Assembly: GCF_002217355.1 (NCBI RefSeq)
Contig: NZ_MUHA01000010.1
Coordinates: 158,423-222,422, forward strand
DNA from: Flavobacterium oncorhynchi
GTDB taxonomy: Bacteria > Bacteroidota > Bacteroidia > Flavobacteriales > Flavobacteriaceae
Length of the DNA: 64,000 nt
Direction: 5' to 3'
A program made the position numbers and the translations under genes. The notes under the pieces are model-generated. The model saw only the letters and a program-made list of their open reading frames with translations, had not been told where the DNA came from and ran no database searches. Numbering within the stretch: position 1 is the stretch's first letter; each line of letters starts with the position of its first letter. Positions 42,011 to 51,418 of this stretch are shown piece after piece.

Positions 42011-42880
42011 TTATGGAATTGCTATTTTCATCTGCTTATGCAAAATATGAACTTCTAGATTAGTCTGTGCTCCACAATATTCACCATCAATCTGAAAATT
42101 GACTGGATAGTCTGTTTTTATCGTTGCTTTATCTGTTGAAATAATAACAATATCATCAGAATCAATTGGCATATTACCTGTAATAATTTTTCCGATCAAC
42201 AATAAATCGAGACTTTTTAAAATTACTAATTCAAATTTCCCGTCATTCATTGCACCATTCGGATTAATGACTACTCCTGTTCCATACTTTTGTGAATTGG
42301 CAATTACAAGCATTCTTGCTGTATGTTCAACTTCTTCATTATTCGCCAAAATAGTTGCAATAAAAGGTTCTTCTGATTCTTTTAGAGCCGAAAACGCCTG
42401 CAAGGCATATCCCCAAAAACCTCTCAAATCACTTTGTTCATAGTTTTTGACCAAATTAGCATTTAAACCAAGATCGCTTAAATGAATACTTTTTTTACCG
42501 TTTATACAAATCATATCCATCTCGATATAATGGTGCAAAAACGCAATTCTGAGATTCTCTTCGATACTTGATGGTAAGTTTAAATCGACTGAAAGACCAT
42601 TCGCAGAACCTGCGGGTAAAATGCCAAGAATTATATCATATTGCTCCATTGCTTCGGCTACCATTTTAATGGTTCCGTCACCTCCAGCTATAATAATTCG
42701 TTCTGGATTATATTGATTGTATAGTGTTTGTATTTCTTTTAAATCATTTTTTCCTGTGGTTTCATAAACCTTCAAATCAAAATGATTTACTGCTGCAAAT
42801 TCTCTAACAGCATCGATTAAATCTGTTTTATCAAGATCTCCAGAAATAGGATTTACAACAAATAGTATATTCTTTTTCAA
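42011..42880 (-). CDS. Diacylglycerol/sphingosine-type lipid kinase (YegS-like)
   Basis: This 289-residue protein of the DAGK catalytic family has VNPISGDLDK, the nucleotide-binding IAGGDGTIKMVAEAM and the following LGILPAGSANGLSVDL, then a C-terminal beta-sandwich with FQIDGEYC. It should phosphorylate a lipid hydroxyl at the membrane using ATP. It is divergent from the App1-type phosphatase gene 63 bases away, a suggestive pairing of a lipid kinase and a phosphatidate-type phosphatase. Confidence 0.88.
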   Translation of the reverse strand: MKKNILFVVNPISGDLDKTDLIDAVREFAAVNHFDLKVYETTGKNDLKEIQTLYNQYNPERIIIAGGDGTIKMVAEAMEQYDIILGILPAGSANGLSVDLNLPSSIEENLRIAFLHHYIEMDMICINGKKSIHLSDLGLNANLVKNYEQSDLRGFWGYALQAFSALKESEEPFIATILANNEEVEHTARMLVIANSQKYGTGVVINPNGAMNDGKFELVILKSLDLLLIGKIITGNMPIDSDDIVIISTDKATIKTDYPVNFQIDGEYCGAQTNLEVHILHKQMKIAIP

Positions 42881-42943
42881 AATTTTATTTTTAAAACCAA
42901 TTAAAATAATTAATTTACAGTACTCTATAAAAGTACGGAATTA

Positions 42944-43903
42944 ATGAAACCAATTTTACAATTATATCGAGGTTATGCCAATGAAGAAGAATTAATTGTA
43001 ATGGGGCATGTCTTTAAAAGAACTTACGACTACGATTTTCAGAAAAAAAACTTCAAAAATGCCAGCTCAATTATCAATCAGTTTAGGATAAAAACACTTG
43101 AAAATTTTGATGTTTATTTAAAATACGGTAACCAAGAGATTCATACCAAAACACTGGATGATGGCTATTTTAAATTTTGCATTCCGCTTGAAAAAGAAAC
43201 ACATTTTGGATGGATCGAATATGAAGTAAGCATAAAATACGATACGGAAATTATTGTTTCAAAAGCAAATTTCATTAGACCGCATAAAGGAAATCTAGGA
43301 ATCATTTCTGATATTGATGATACTTTTTTGATTTCGCATACTCAGAATATCTTTAGGAAAATATATATTTTACTCTTTAAAAATGTAAACGACCGCCGAG
43401 TATTCAAGGATGTTGTATCGCATTATCAAGCATTAAGTTCTGCCGGACGTCATAATACTGAAGGCGAAAATGCTTTTTTCTTTATCTCAAGCAGTGAATG
43501 GAATTTGTACCGATTTATTGTAAAATTTGCCAAAATACACCATTTACCGAGAGCCGTAATTCTATTAAAAGATATTAAACGAAGTCTTACTGACTTTTTT
43601 ATGAGCGGACGCGGTAATCATGATCATAAATTTGATAAAATAAAACACGTTTTAGAATTCTATCCCAATCTTAAATATGTATTATTGGGCGACGATTCGC
43701 AGCAGGATCCTGTTTTATATGAACGAATTTGTAAAATTTTCCCCGTTACTGTAGTTGCTGTTTACATAAGACAAACTGGTAAATCTCAGAAGAGTGAAGT
43801 AAAAAAAGTGATGCAAAATTTAGAATCTCTCAATGTTGCCATTTGCTATTTTAAGGAAAGCAGCGAAGCAATTGCTCATTCTAAATCTATTGGGATTATT
43901 TAA
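42944..43903 (+). CDS. App1/DUF2183-family phosphatidate phosphatase-like protein
   Basis: This 319-residue protein has an N-terminal beta domain (about 1-120) and a HAD-like phosphatase part with the DxDxT motif GIISDIDDTFLISHT (about 122-136). It continues with FFISSSEWNLYRFIVKF, the lysine region KDIKRSLTDFFMSGRGNHDHKFDKI and YVLLGDDSQQDPVLYERI. This is the conserved App1 layout. Yeast App1 is a phosphatidate phosphatase. The bacterial proteins are little studied. The divergent lipid kinase next door fits a lipid role. Confidence 0.85.
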   Translation: MKPILQLYRGYANEEELIVMGHVFKRTYDYDFQKKNFKNASSIINQFRIKTLENFDVYLKYGNQEIHTKTLDDGYFKFCIPLEKETHFGWIEYEVSIKYDTEIIVSKANFIRPHKGNLGIISDIDDTFLISHTQNIFRKIYILLFKNVNDRRVFKDVVSHYQALSSAGRHNTEGENAFFFISSSEWNLYRFIVKFAKIHHLPRAVILLKDIKRSLTDFFMSGRGNHDHKFDKIKHVLEFYPNLKYVLLGDDSQQDPVLYERICKIFPVTVVAVYIRQTGKSQKSEVKKVMQNLESLNVAICYFKESSEAIAHSKSIGII

Positions 43904-43943
43904 TTTGATTCAGGTTTCAAATTGCCATCTAGACTAGTAAATC

Positions 43944-44061
43944 TAACCGCAAAGCACGCAAAGTTTTTTGATTTGCGAGATTTTATAAAACACAAAGTTC
44001 GCAAAGCTTTGTCAAAAAAACTTTGCGAACTTTGCGTAATCCTTTGTGTGCTTTGCGGTTA
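43944..44061. repeat. Palindromic REP-like element (family B, GCAAAG type)
   Basis: The outer arms AACCGCAAAGCAC (43945-43957) and GTGCTTTGCGGTT (44048-44060) are perfect complements. The inner arms AAAGTTCGCAAAG and CTTTGCGAACTTT form a second stem around a TTTGTCAAAA loop. It lies between converging genes (phosphatase and ABC-F) and may also act as a terminator. Confidence 0.8.
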
Positions 44062-44106
44062 AACTCTACGTAAAATATTCAACTCTAAACTTGAAACAAT
44101 TTTATA

Positions 44107-46020
44107 TTAAGCATTAAAATTGTCAATCTCTTCCTGAACGATCTCCCAATCTAAAAGCAATTGATCAAGATCTTGTTTCTTTTTATTATAAGCAGTAAAA
44201 AATGAAGCATCTTCGATATGTTTGTCATAATTAGAAGCCAGCATTTTATCATCATGCTGAATATCTTTTTCTAATTGTTTGATTTGACTTTCGACTTTAC
44301 TCAAACGGTTTTGAAGTGCTTTTCCTTTTTTCTGATCTTCGTAAGAAGTTTTATTATTTTCTTTAGGAGCGGCTGTTTTTACAACATCTTTTTTCTCAAC
44401 TTCACGCATATTTTCTAAATTACGCTGTTCTAAGAAAAAATTAATATCTCCTAAATATTCTCTGATTTTTTGATCCTTGAATTCATAAACAATATTCGAC
44501 ATTCCTTGCAAGAAATCCCTGTCGTGAGAAACCAACAATAAAGTTCCACCAAATTTTTGAAGAGCAGCCTTTAAAACGTTCTTAGATTTAATATCTAAGT
44601 GATTCGTAGGCTCATCCATTAACAACACATTGATTGGCTGTAATAATAGTTTACAAAGTGCTAAACGGTTACGTTCTCCTCCAGAAAGTACTTTTACTTT
44701 TTTCTCTACATCGTCGCCACGGAACAAAAACGAACCTAACATATCACGAACTTTAGAGCGATTTGTATCTGTCGCCGCATCTTCCATGGTTTGAAGCAAA
44801 GTAATTTCGCCATCTAAGTATTCCGCTTGATTCTGTGCGAAATAACCCAATTGCACATTATGTCCTAGTTTGATATTTCCTTGGTACTCAAACTCATTAA
44901 CCAATGCTTTAATAAAAGTCGATTTTCCTTGTCCGTTTTGACCAACAAAGGCAATTTTACTGCCTCGTTCAACCAATAAACTAATATCTTTTAAAATCGT
45001 TTTATCGCCGTAAGCTTTTGTAACATCTTCTGCTTCAATAACTACTTTTCCAGGTTCTTTTGAAACTGGAAATGAGATATTCATTACTGAATTGTCATCT
45101 TCGTCAACTTCGATTCTTTCAACTTTATCTAACTTTTTAATCAACGATTGCGCCATTGAAGCTTTTGAGGCTTTTGCACGGAATTTCTCGATTAATTTTT
45201 CTGTTTCTTCAATTTTCTTTGCCTGATTTTTTTGCGTTGCTAGTTGCTTTTCGCGAATTTCATGACGTAATTCTAAATATTGAGAATATGGTTTATTAAA
45301 ATCGTATGCTTTTCCTAAAGAGATTTCGATTGTACGGTTTGTAACATTATCAAGGAACATTTTATCGTGCGATACAATTACGACAACTCCAGGATAATTA
45401 CGAAGAAAGTTCTCTAACCAAATGATACTTTCAATATCTAAGTGATTTGTTGGCTCATCCAGAAGCAATACATCGTTTGCCTGCAAAAGTAATTTTGCTA
45501 ATTCGATACGCATTCTCCAGCCGCCAGAGAACGTTTCGGTTTGATTATTAAAAACTTCTCTTTTAAAACCAAGTCCTAAAAGAATTTTCTCTGTATCTCC
45601 AACATAATTATAACCTCCTAAAAGATCAAAACGATGTGTATAATCAGATAAATCCTCGATGATCTGACTGTATTCTTCACTTTCATAATCAGTTCTGGTA
45701 ACTAATTGATGATTGATTTCTTCCAGTTTTTTTTCTACAACCTTAATTTCGGTAAAAGCTTCATAAGCTTCTTCAAGCACGGTTCTTCCTTGTTCAAAAT
45801 CAATATCCTGACGCAGAAATCCCATTCTGATATCTTTCTCTTGAGAGATAACTCCTGAATCTGGAGCAAAATCTCTTGCTAACATTTTTAGCATTGTCGA
45901 TTTACCAGCTCCGTTTTTACCAACAAGACCTACGCGGTCGCCGGCACCTAAACGAAAAGTAACTTCTTCAAATAAATATGTTCCTCCAAAAGAAACCGAA
46001 AGATTGTGTATATTAAGCAT
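44107..46020 (-). CDS. ABC-F family ATPase
   Basis: This 637-residue protein has two ABC domains and no membrane segment. Walker A sites are VGKNGAGKST (about 34-43) and VGQNGQGKST (about 355-364). Signatures FSGGWRMRIELAKLLL and LSGGERNRLALCKLLL are each followed by the LLDEPTNHLD or LMDEPTNHLD Walker B. A charged inter-domain linker (about 245-310) and a C-terminal coiled coil (about 560-637) place it in the Uup/EttA-like ABC-F group. These act on ribosomes in translation, not in transport. It is divergent from the DUF983 gene. Confidence 0.9.
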   Translation of the reverse strand: MLNIHNLSVSFGGTYLFEEVTFRLGAGDRVGLVGKNGAGKSTMLKMLARDFAPDSGVISQEKDIRMGFLRQDIDFEQGRTVLEEAYEAFTEIKVVEKKLEEINHQLVTRTDYESEEYSQIIEDLSDYTHRFDLLGGYNYVGDTEKILLGLGFKREVFNNQTETFSGGWRMRIELAKLLLQANDVLLLDEPTNHLDIESIIWLENFLRNYPGVVVIVSHDKMFLDNVTNRTIEISLGKAYDFNKPYSQYLELRHEIREKQLATQKNQAKKIEETEKLIEKFRAKASKASMAQSLIKKLDKVERIEVDEDDNSVMNISFPVSKEPGKVVIEAEDVTKAYGDKTILKDISLLVERGSKIAFVGQNGQGKSTFIKALVNEFEYQGNIKLGHNVQLGYFAQNQAEYLDGEITLLQTMEDAATDTNRSKVRDMLGSFLFRGDDVEKKVKVLSGGERNRLALCKLLLQPINVLLMDEPTNHLDIKSKNVLKAALQKFGGTLLLVSHDRDFLQGMSNIVYEFKDQKIREYLGDINFFLEQRNLENMREVEKKDVVKTAAPKENNKTSYEDQKKGKALQNRLSKVESQIKQLEKDIQHDDKMLASNYDKHIEDASFFTAYNKKKQDLDQLLLDWEIVQEEIDNFNA

Positions 46021-46035
46021 AATTTATGACTATTG

Positions 46036-46069
46036 TTGCAAGCAGTATTCGTACAAAAATGTACCTTTG
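46036..46069 (+). promoter_or_regulatory. Promoter of the DUF983 gene
   Basis: TTG (46036-46038), a 23-base spacer and TACCTTTG (46062-46069) fit the Bacteroidota layout. The box lies after an upstream in-frame ATG-like extension, so it supports the start at 46087. Confidence 0.6.
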
Positions 46070-46086
46070 TTTTAAATTTTTTGCAA

Positions 46087-46470
46087 ATGTTAAAAAAAGG
46101 ATCCAAACTAAATAGTATTTTAACAGGAAGTTGTCCAAAATGTCAAAATGAGAGCATGTATTCAGACAAAAATCCGCTTCATTTGACTAATGTTCTAAAA
46201 ATGAACGAGAATTGCAGCCATTGCGGTTTCAAATATCAAATAGAACCTTCGTTTTTTTATGGCGCAATGTATGTTAGTTATGGTTTAAATGTTGCCGTAG
46301 GAATTGCAGCATTTATTGTTTCTTTTGTGTTTTTTGGAGCCAATATTGAACAGTCTTTTATTGCCATAGTTATTACACTAATTCTATTGTTTCCATTTGT
46401 TTTACGACTTTCTAGAAATTTATATATCAATATGTTTGTTTCTTATGATCCAGAAACAAATCGAAAATAA
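46087..46470 (+). CDS. DUF983 zinc-ribbon membrane protein
   Basis: This 127-residue protein has two CxxC pairs (GSCPKCQNESMY and ENCSHCGFKY) and two hydrophobic segments near 62-85 and 90-110. DUF983 proteins are membrane proteins of unknown function. An open frame extends upstream to 46033, but a promoter box lies inside that stretch, and the family starts near MLKKGSKL, so the ATG at 46087 is chosen. It ends one base before the converging FAD oxidoreductase gene. Confidence 0.8.
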   Translation: MLKKGSKLNSILTGSCPKCQNESMYSDKNPLHLTNVLKMNENCSHCGFKYQIEPSFFYGAMYVSYGLNVAVGIAAFIVSFVFFGANIEQSFIAIVITLILLFPFVLRLSRNLYINMFVSYDPETNRK

Positions 46471-46471
46471 C

Positions 46472-47521
46472 TTATTTTCTCTTTTTATAGAATCGCTGAA
46501 TATCAATTGTTGGATCTAATGGCTTTTTATTTTCGATAAAATCAAATAAATCTTTAGCCATTGCAGGTCCCAACATCACCCCTCTTGTGCCTAAACCATT
46601 TAGCAAATGAAGTGATTGCTGTTTATCATGTGTTCCAATAATAGGTCGCCTGTCGCGAACCGTTGGGCGAACACCGCCAAAATGAGATACAATTTCGAAC
46701 TCACAATTGATAATTTCCTTAATTCGTTCGACTAATTCAGTCTTGCCTTCTTCTGTTGGCAGATCTGTTTTGTCTTTCCAATTATAGGTTGCTCCAACTT
46801 TGTACAAATGATCACCTAAGGGCAGAATAAAGACACTGGTGTTTACAATCACATCTAGATCTAGTTCTGGCGCTTTTATAATTAAAAGCTCTCCTTTTGT
46901 ACCATCAAGCGGTAATTCTTGAAAAAAAGGATTTGCATGAAGTCCAAAACCTTCAGCGAAAATTATATTTTTTGTTTGATAGTCTTTGTATTGAATTGAA
47001 TTATCGTTAATTATTACTTTTGAATGATCAAACGACTCTTGCAATAACAAATTATTTTCTAAAAGATATTCTTTGTATTTATCTAACAAAAGTGAGGTAT
47101 CAACATAACCTGTATGCAAAACTTCACCATAATCAAAAGGTGAATCTATCCCGAAATATTTTTTAAAAACTAGATTGATTGAAAGAAAGGGTGCCAAAAG
47201 AGGCTTATCTGAAGCTGCAAACCAATTATTTTGCTCTTCTATAGAGAAAAACTTTCTAAGAATTGGCAATTTAAAATTAAACTTTGTTTTTAATTTAGCC
47301 TCAACATGATTATAAAAATCTTCCATTAATACTAGTTGCTCTTCTGCTTTCCAAACCTCGCTGAAGCGCTTTAAAATAACAGGATTATATAATCCTCCAG
47401 CAACTCGGGATGAATTTTGAGAATTATCACTAATTACCAAAATAGATTTATTGTTTCTAAGTGCAATCTCTGCAAATGAAATTCCAGCTAAACCAGATCC
47501 AACGATAATATAATCAAACAT
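46472..47521 (-). CDS. DAO-family FAD-dependent oxidoreductase
   Basis: This 349-residue flavoprotein has the N-terminal dinucleotide fold YIIVGSGLAGISFAE, an internal FAD-side segment NIIFAEGFGLHANPFF, and the C-terminal GGVRPTVRDRRPIIGTHDKQQSLHLLNGLGTRGVMLGPAMA typical of the glycine oxidase/MnmC-like DAO family. The substrate is unknown. The tail GLGTRGVMLGP resembles the MnmC oxidase domain, but the tRNA methyltransferase half is absent. It lies downstream of gldO beyond a terminator. Confidence 0.82.
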   Translation of the reverse strand: MFDYIIVGSGLAGISFAEIALRNNKSILVISDNSQNSSRVAGGLYNPVILKRFSEVWKAEEQLVLMEDFYNHVEAKLKTKFNFKLPILRKFFSIEEQNNWFAASDKPLLAPFLSINLVFKKYFGIDSPFDYGEVLHTGYVDTSLLLDKYKEYLLENNLLLQESFDHSKVIINDNSIQYKDYQTKNIIFAEGFGLHANPFFQELPLDGTKGELLIIKAPELDLDVIVNTSVFILPLGDHLYKVGATYNWKDKTDLPTEEGKTELVERIKEIINCEFEIVSHFGGVRPTVRDRRPIIGTHDKQQSLHLLNGLGTRGVMLGPAMAKDLFDFIENKKPLDPTIDIQRFYKKRK

Positions 47522-47544
47522 GTTATTGTGAATAGATAAAATAA

Positions 47545-47578
47545 AAAAAACTCTTACTACAAAGGTAATAAGAGTTTT
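47545..47578 (-). terminator. Intrinsic terminator after gldO
   Basis: The hairpin AAAACTCTTACTAC - AAAG - GTAATAAGAGTTTT has one mismatch. On the minus strand it ends in a T run. It is almost the same sequence as the hairpin after gldN. Confidence 0.85.
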
Positions 47579-47601
47579 GCTTATAATTTAATATTAGAGC
47601 A

Positions 47602-48594
47602 TTAGTAGTTCCACATATCTTCTTCGAAATTACGAATTTTCTCTTTTACTCGTTCAGATTCCAACAATTGCTGCTGTGCATTATCTTTCATATAATCTTT
47701 AATTTCACGGTCACCATACATATTTTCTTCCTTGTAAATTATAGCATTAAATCGTCTAGAATTTAAAACTTGATCAAATGAAATTGGCGCTGCAGAATTC
47801 TTGTCGTTAAAAGCTTTTGCCTGATTCAAAACATCACGAGCATTTGGAAAGAACACCCAAAACAATTCGATATAATCCTTTTCGTCACTATTCATAGTAT
47901 AAACGTCGGGCGTAACTGGACAAATCCCCAGCAAACGATACTTTAATTCACTCTGGCGTTTATCAAAATACCAATATCCTTTAATTTTATATTGTGTAAC
48001 ATCAGCAGCAGTAAGATCCTGCTTCAAAATATATTCTGCAGGAACTGTTCTTGTTGGACCAACTGTTTGATCGACATACGAAACAACTTTCTTTTTACCA
48101 GTTCCGGTAACTACCTTTTTCTTTACAACTCGAGATTTATAATCATCTGGATATTGATTAATAAGTTCCCTGCCTGCATCTGTAGTATCAATACGCGTAA
48201 GGGATCCTGCAATATCCTTCATTGTTTTTTTGGTATTAAAATAACTATCCGAATATACTTCGGTTATTTTACCCTCCCTGATCGCTCTTGTCAAAACATC
48301 ATAAAGTGAACGCCTATCCGGACCAATGTTTGCAGTATCTACAGGGAAATACAGCGGGAAATTAATCTTTTCATTCAGATCAATGATCTCCCATGTTGTC
48401 TTACCCATTAGTACATCACGATCGTCTACATAACCGTAAGATAATGGTTTGTCATTATCAGAAATCAATCTTCCAGGAGATTTTTGCCCAATTTGAGCAA
48501 CTGTCTTAGCATTAAGCAAATTTGATTGTGCATTTGAAGCAAAACTTCCCACAACCAAAACAAACACCATTAAAAATCTTGTTACTTTCATCAT
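47602..48594 (-). CDS. gldO: Gliding motility/type IX secretion protein GldO (GldN paralogue)
   Basis: This 330-residue periplasmic protein has a signal peptide (about 1-22, ending SNAQ). It is nearly collinear with GldN (next gene upstream), sharing long identical blocks such as YGYVDDRDVLMGKTTWEIIDL and VTGTGKKKVVSYVD, and differing mainly near the ends. GldN takes part in the GldK/GldN periplasmic ring of the type IX secretion system. In F. johnsoniae gldO is a neighbouring paralogue with partly redundant function. The naming follows gene order (second copy). No frameshift or loss is seen, so both copies look functional. Confidence 0.92.
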   Translation of the reverse strand: MMKVTRFLMVFVLVVGSFASNAQSNLLNAKTVAQIGQKSPGRLISDNDKPLSYGYVDDRDVLMGKTTWEIIDLNEKINFPLYFPVDTANIGPDRRSLYDVLTRAIREGKITEVYSDSYFNTKKTMKDIAGSLTRIDTTDAGRELINQYPDDYKSRVVKKKVVTGTGKKKVVSYVDQTVGPTRTVPAEYILKQDLTAADVTQYKIKGYWYFDKRQSELKYRLLGICPVTPDVYTMNSDEKDYIELFWVFFPNARDVLNQAKAFNDKNSAAPISFDQVLNSRRFNAIIYKEENMYGDREIKDYMKDNAQQQLLESERVKEKIRNFEEDMWNY

Positions 48595-48724
48595 AATTTA
48601 ATTATAAGACGTTATAACGCAAAAATACGAAGTTTGTTGTTATTTTTCCTACAACAAGTTAAAAAAAATAAATTCAACCTTAAGAAACAACTAAATCTGA
48701 AGCTCCTTAAAATGCAGACAAAAT

Positions 48725-48760
48725 AAAAAAACTCTTACTACAAAGGTAGTAAGAGTTTTT
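48725..48760 (-). terminator. Intrinsic terminator between gldN and gldO
   Basis: A perfect 15-bp stem (48727-48741 with 48746-48760, arms AAAAACTCTTACTAC and complement) with loop AAAG and a T run on the minus strand. gldO transcription must read through this or start separately. Confidence 0.88.
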
Positions 48761-48781
48761 CTTAAAATTTAATATAGATAC

Positions 48782-49771
48782 TTAATAGTTCCACATATCT
48801 TGCTCGAAGTTACGAATCTTCTCTTTTACTCTTTCAGATTCTAACAATTGATTTTGAGCATTATCCTTCATATAGTCACTGATTGCTCTGTCTCCATATA
48901 AGTTCTCTTCTTTGTAAACAACTGCGTTAAAACGACGAGAATTTAATATTTGATCAAATGAAATTGGCAATGCCGAATTGTTATCATTGAAAGCTTTTGC
49001 TTCATGCAGTGCTTCACGTGCATTCGGGAAGAAAACCCAGAATAATTCGATATAATCCTTTTCGTCACTGTTCATCGTATAAACGTCTGGCGTTACAGGA
49101 CAGATTCCAAGTAAACGATACTTCAATTCACTTTGACGTTTGTCAAAATACCAGTATCCTTTAATCTTGTACTGTGTAACATCAGCAGCAGTCAAGTCTT
49201 GTTTCAAAATATATTCTGCAGGTACAGATCTTGTTGGACCAACTGTTTCGTCTACGTAAGAAACAACTTTTTTCTTACCAGTACCAGTAACAACTTTTTT
49301 CTTAACGACACGTGTTTTATAATCATCCGGGTATTGGTTGATTAATTCTCTACCAGCATCTGTAGTATCAATACGAGACAATGCACCTTCGATGTCTTTC
49401 ATAGACTTTTTAGTATTGAAATAACTGTCACTGTACACTTCAGTTATTTTCCCTTTTTTGATAGCTTTCGTCAAAACGTCGTAAAGCGAACGTCTATCTG
49501 AACCAATATTAGCTGTATCTATAGGAAAGTACAATGGAAAATTGATTTTTTCATTTAAATCAATAATTTCCCAAGTAGTTTTTCCCATCAAAACATCTCT
49601 ATCATCCACATAACCATAAGCTAAGGGCTTATCGTTATCAGAGATAAGCTGAGCAGGAGTTTTAAGTCCAATTTGGGCTGGTGTTTTCGCGTTAAGCAAA
49701 TTAGATTGCGCATTAGAAGTTAAACCTCCAGCGATAGAAACAATAGCTATTAAAAAATTTCTTACTTTCAT
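48782..49771 (-). CDS. gldN: Gliding motility/type IX secretion protein GldN
   Basis: This 329-residue exported protein has a signal peptide (about 1-21, SNAQ). The conserved GldN body has QSNLLNAKTPAQIG, RRSLYDVLTKAI and YWYFDKRQSELKYRLLGICPVTPDVYTMN. It is last in the gldK-gldL-gldM-gldN order, 45 bases after gldM, as in other gliding Flavobacterium. It pairs with the lipoprotein GldK to form the periplasmic ring tethered to the outer membrane, needed for export of proteins with type IX tails such as the M43 protease in this window. Confidence 0.96.
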   Translation of the reverse strand: MKVRNFLIAIVSIAGGLTSNAQSNLLNAKTPAQIGLKTPAQLISDNDKPLAYGYVDDRDVLMGKTTWEIIDLNEKINFPLYFPIDTANIGSDRRSLYDVLTKAIKKGKITEVYSDSYFNTKKSMKDIEGALSRIDTTDAGRELINQYPDDYKTRVVKKKVVTGTGKKKVVSYVDETVGPTRSVPAEYILKQDLTAADVTQYKIKGYWYFDKRQSELKYRLLGICPVTPDVYTMNSDEKDYIELFWVFFPNAREALHEAKAFNDNNSALPISFDQILNSRRFNAVVYKEENLYGDRAISDYMKDNAQNQLLESERVKEKIRNFEQDMWNY

Positions 49772-49816
49772 CGTGGTATCATTATAAGATATTGAATGTA
49801 GTTTTCACTACTTATA

Positions 49817-51367
49817 TTATTGTATTTCGTAAATTACCGGAGCAGTTCTTGGCAATAAATAACTACCAGCTCCAACAAGTTTAGTTTTAATTTCAGAAAT
49901 AGTAACTTGGTCTCCTTTACCAGCTCTAGAAAGAACTTGTTTACATTGAGCATTTAATCTGTTTCCGCTTACAACAACCGTAGGCTGTCCAGCAATTTTC
50001 ATATTAAATCCAACAACATCTAAACCAACTTCAAAATCAAAATCAAGTAATTTAGCTCCAATAGTAGCAATTTCTAAGTTAGATTTAGGTCCTTTTACAA
50101 CACCCATCTCACCTCTAATTGTTCCTGTTGGACCAGGAATACCTTTAATTCTGAACGTTTTCTTATCTGTTACTTTATCTCCATTTGGCAATGTTCCAGT
50201 TACAGAAATAGTAGCTTCTGTACCTTGACCAGGGCTCATATTATATTTTCCAGGTTTTCCAGCTGAAGCTAAACCAGGAGCACTTGCAACAATTTTATTA
50301 GCATCAACACCTGCGAATGATACAGAGATTGGGTTAACAACTCCTCTATAAACAACGTTCATTTTATCAGCAGAAATTGTAGCAGAGTTTGGACGTGGCA
50401 CTACAACGTATGGCTGCTCAAATTTAAGAGGAATAGTTTTCCCATCCTCTATAAATGTAAACTGACCAGTAATGTTTTGTTCTCCAACACTTCCAGCAGT
50501 CATTTCCACAACAGCCTGACCATTAACAATATTACCAGGTCTTCCATTAAGAGTAAAAGAAGTAGGTTTTGTGTTATCATCATAACGACCTAAAACAACT
50601 TTACCAACAACCTTTTCTCCTTGAAAATAAGCTCCTTTATTCAAAACAACAATTGCTTTGTAATTGCTGTAAGATGCCGCAGCAACTGCCGCTTTTCCTA
50701 AAGCACTGTTATAAACATCTGCTTCAACTTTTTGAACATCATTTTGCCAAGCTGAAAGTTTTGCTGCAGATGCAATTGCAGGAAATCCTTTGAAGTGATA
50801 AGCTAAATATTTTTCTTTAATTCCGTCTTTATTTTTTACATCAGAAACGTCGAACTTTTTTTCAACTTCTGAAATAATTGCAGCATATTTTTTATCTGTT
50901 CCTAAAGCCGCTTTGATATCTGATTTGTACTTTTCGATTTTAGCGATAATTTCAGTACCTTTTTTAGTGTACCCGTCTCCTGTAAACCAGTCGTCGATAT
51001 TATCACCTCTATCCATAGACTCATAAGGCATTTTTCCAGTTGCTTTATCAACTTCGAAACCTTTAACTGCCTGAGTTTTTAGAGTAGCTATATAACCATA
51101 AAAATCTTTTGAAATTACTTCTACCTTGTGAGCTGTTTCTGCAGCAACGGCGAATTCACCTTTTGCTTCTGCAGCTTTTTGATCTAAAGCTGTTAATAAA
51201 CTTGCATTTGTTTCAATTGAACTCTTATTTGAACCTTCAAATTTTTCGTTCATTAGACCAAAAGCAGATATAACTTCTTTTGATACGTTCATTGCTAACA
51301 TTGCGATGAAAACCAGATACATCAGGTTAATCATCTTCTGTCTAGGGGTTAATTTTCCTCCTGCCAT
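49817..51367 (-). CDS. gldM: Type IX secretion motor protein GldM
   Basis: This 516-residue protein has one N-terminal membrane segment (LMYLVFIAMLAMNVSKEVISAF, about 14-35), a long helical domain and several periplasmic beta domains toward the C-terminus (for example IVVLNKGAYFQGEKVVGKVVLG). GldM with GldL forms the proton-driven rotary motor of the type IX system and of gliding. The start MAGGKLTPRQKMINLMYLVF is the normal one. It follows gldL by 51 bases. Confidence 0.96.
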   Translation of the reverse strand: MAGGKLTPRQKMINLMYLVFIAMLAMNVSKEVISAFGLMNEKFEGSNKSSIETNASLLTALDQKAAEAKGEFAVAAETAHKVEVISKDFYGYIATLKTQAVKGFEVDKATGKMPYESMDRGDNIDDWFTGDGYTKKGTEIIAKIEKYKSDIKAALGTDKKYAAIISEVEKKFDVSDVKNKDGIKEKYLAYHFKGFPAIASAAKLSAWQNDVQKVEADVYNSALGKAAVAAASYSNYKAIVVLNKGAYFQGEKVVGKVVLGRYDDNTKPTSFTLNGRPGNIVNGQAVVEMTAGSVGEQNITGQFTFIEDGKTIPLKFEQPYVVVPRPNSATISADKMNVVYRGVVNPISVSFAGVDANKIVASAPGLASAGKPGKYNMSPGQGTEATISVTGTLPNGDKVTDKKTFRIKGIPGPTGTIRGEMGVVKGPKSNLEIATIGAKLLDFDFEVGLDVVGFNMKIAGQPTVVVSGNRLNAQCKQVLSRAGKGDQVTISEIKTKLVGAGSYLLPRTAPVIYEIQ

Positions 51368-51418
51368 TTTTTCTAATTAGTTCTTATTAATAAATTTAAT
51401 ATAATAGTCAAAAACTAA

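Noticed and set aside
46033..46086. N-terminal extension of the DUF983 protein
   Set aside because: A good TTG-N23-TACCTTTG promoter lies within it, and the family begins at the ATG at 46087.
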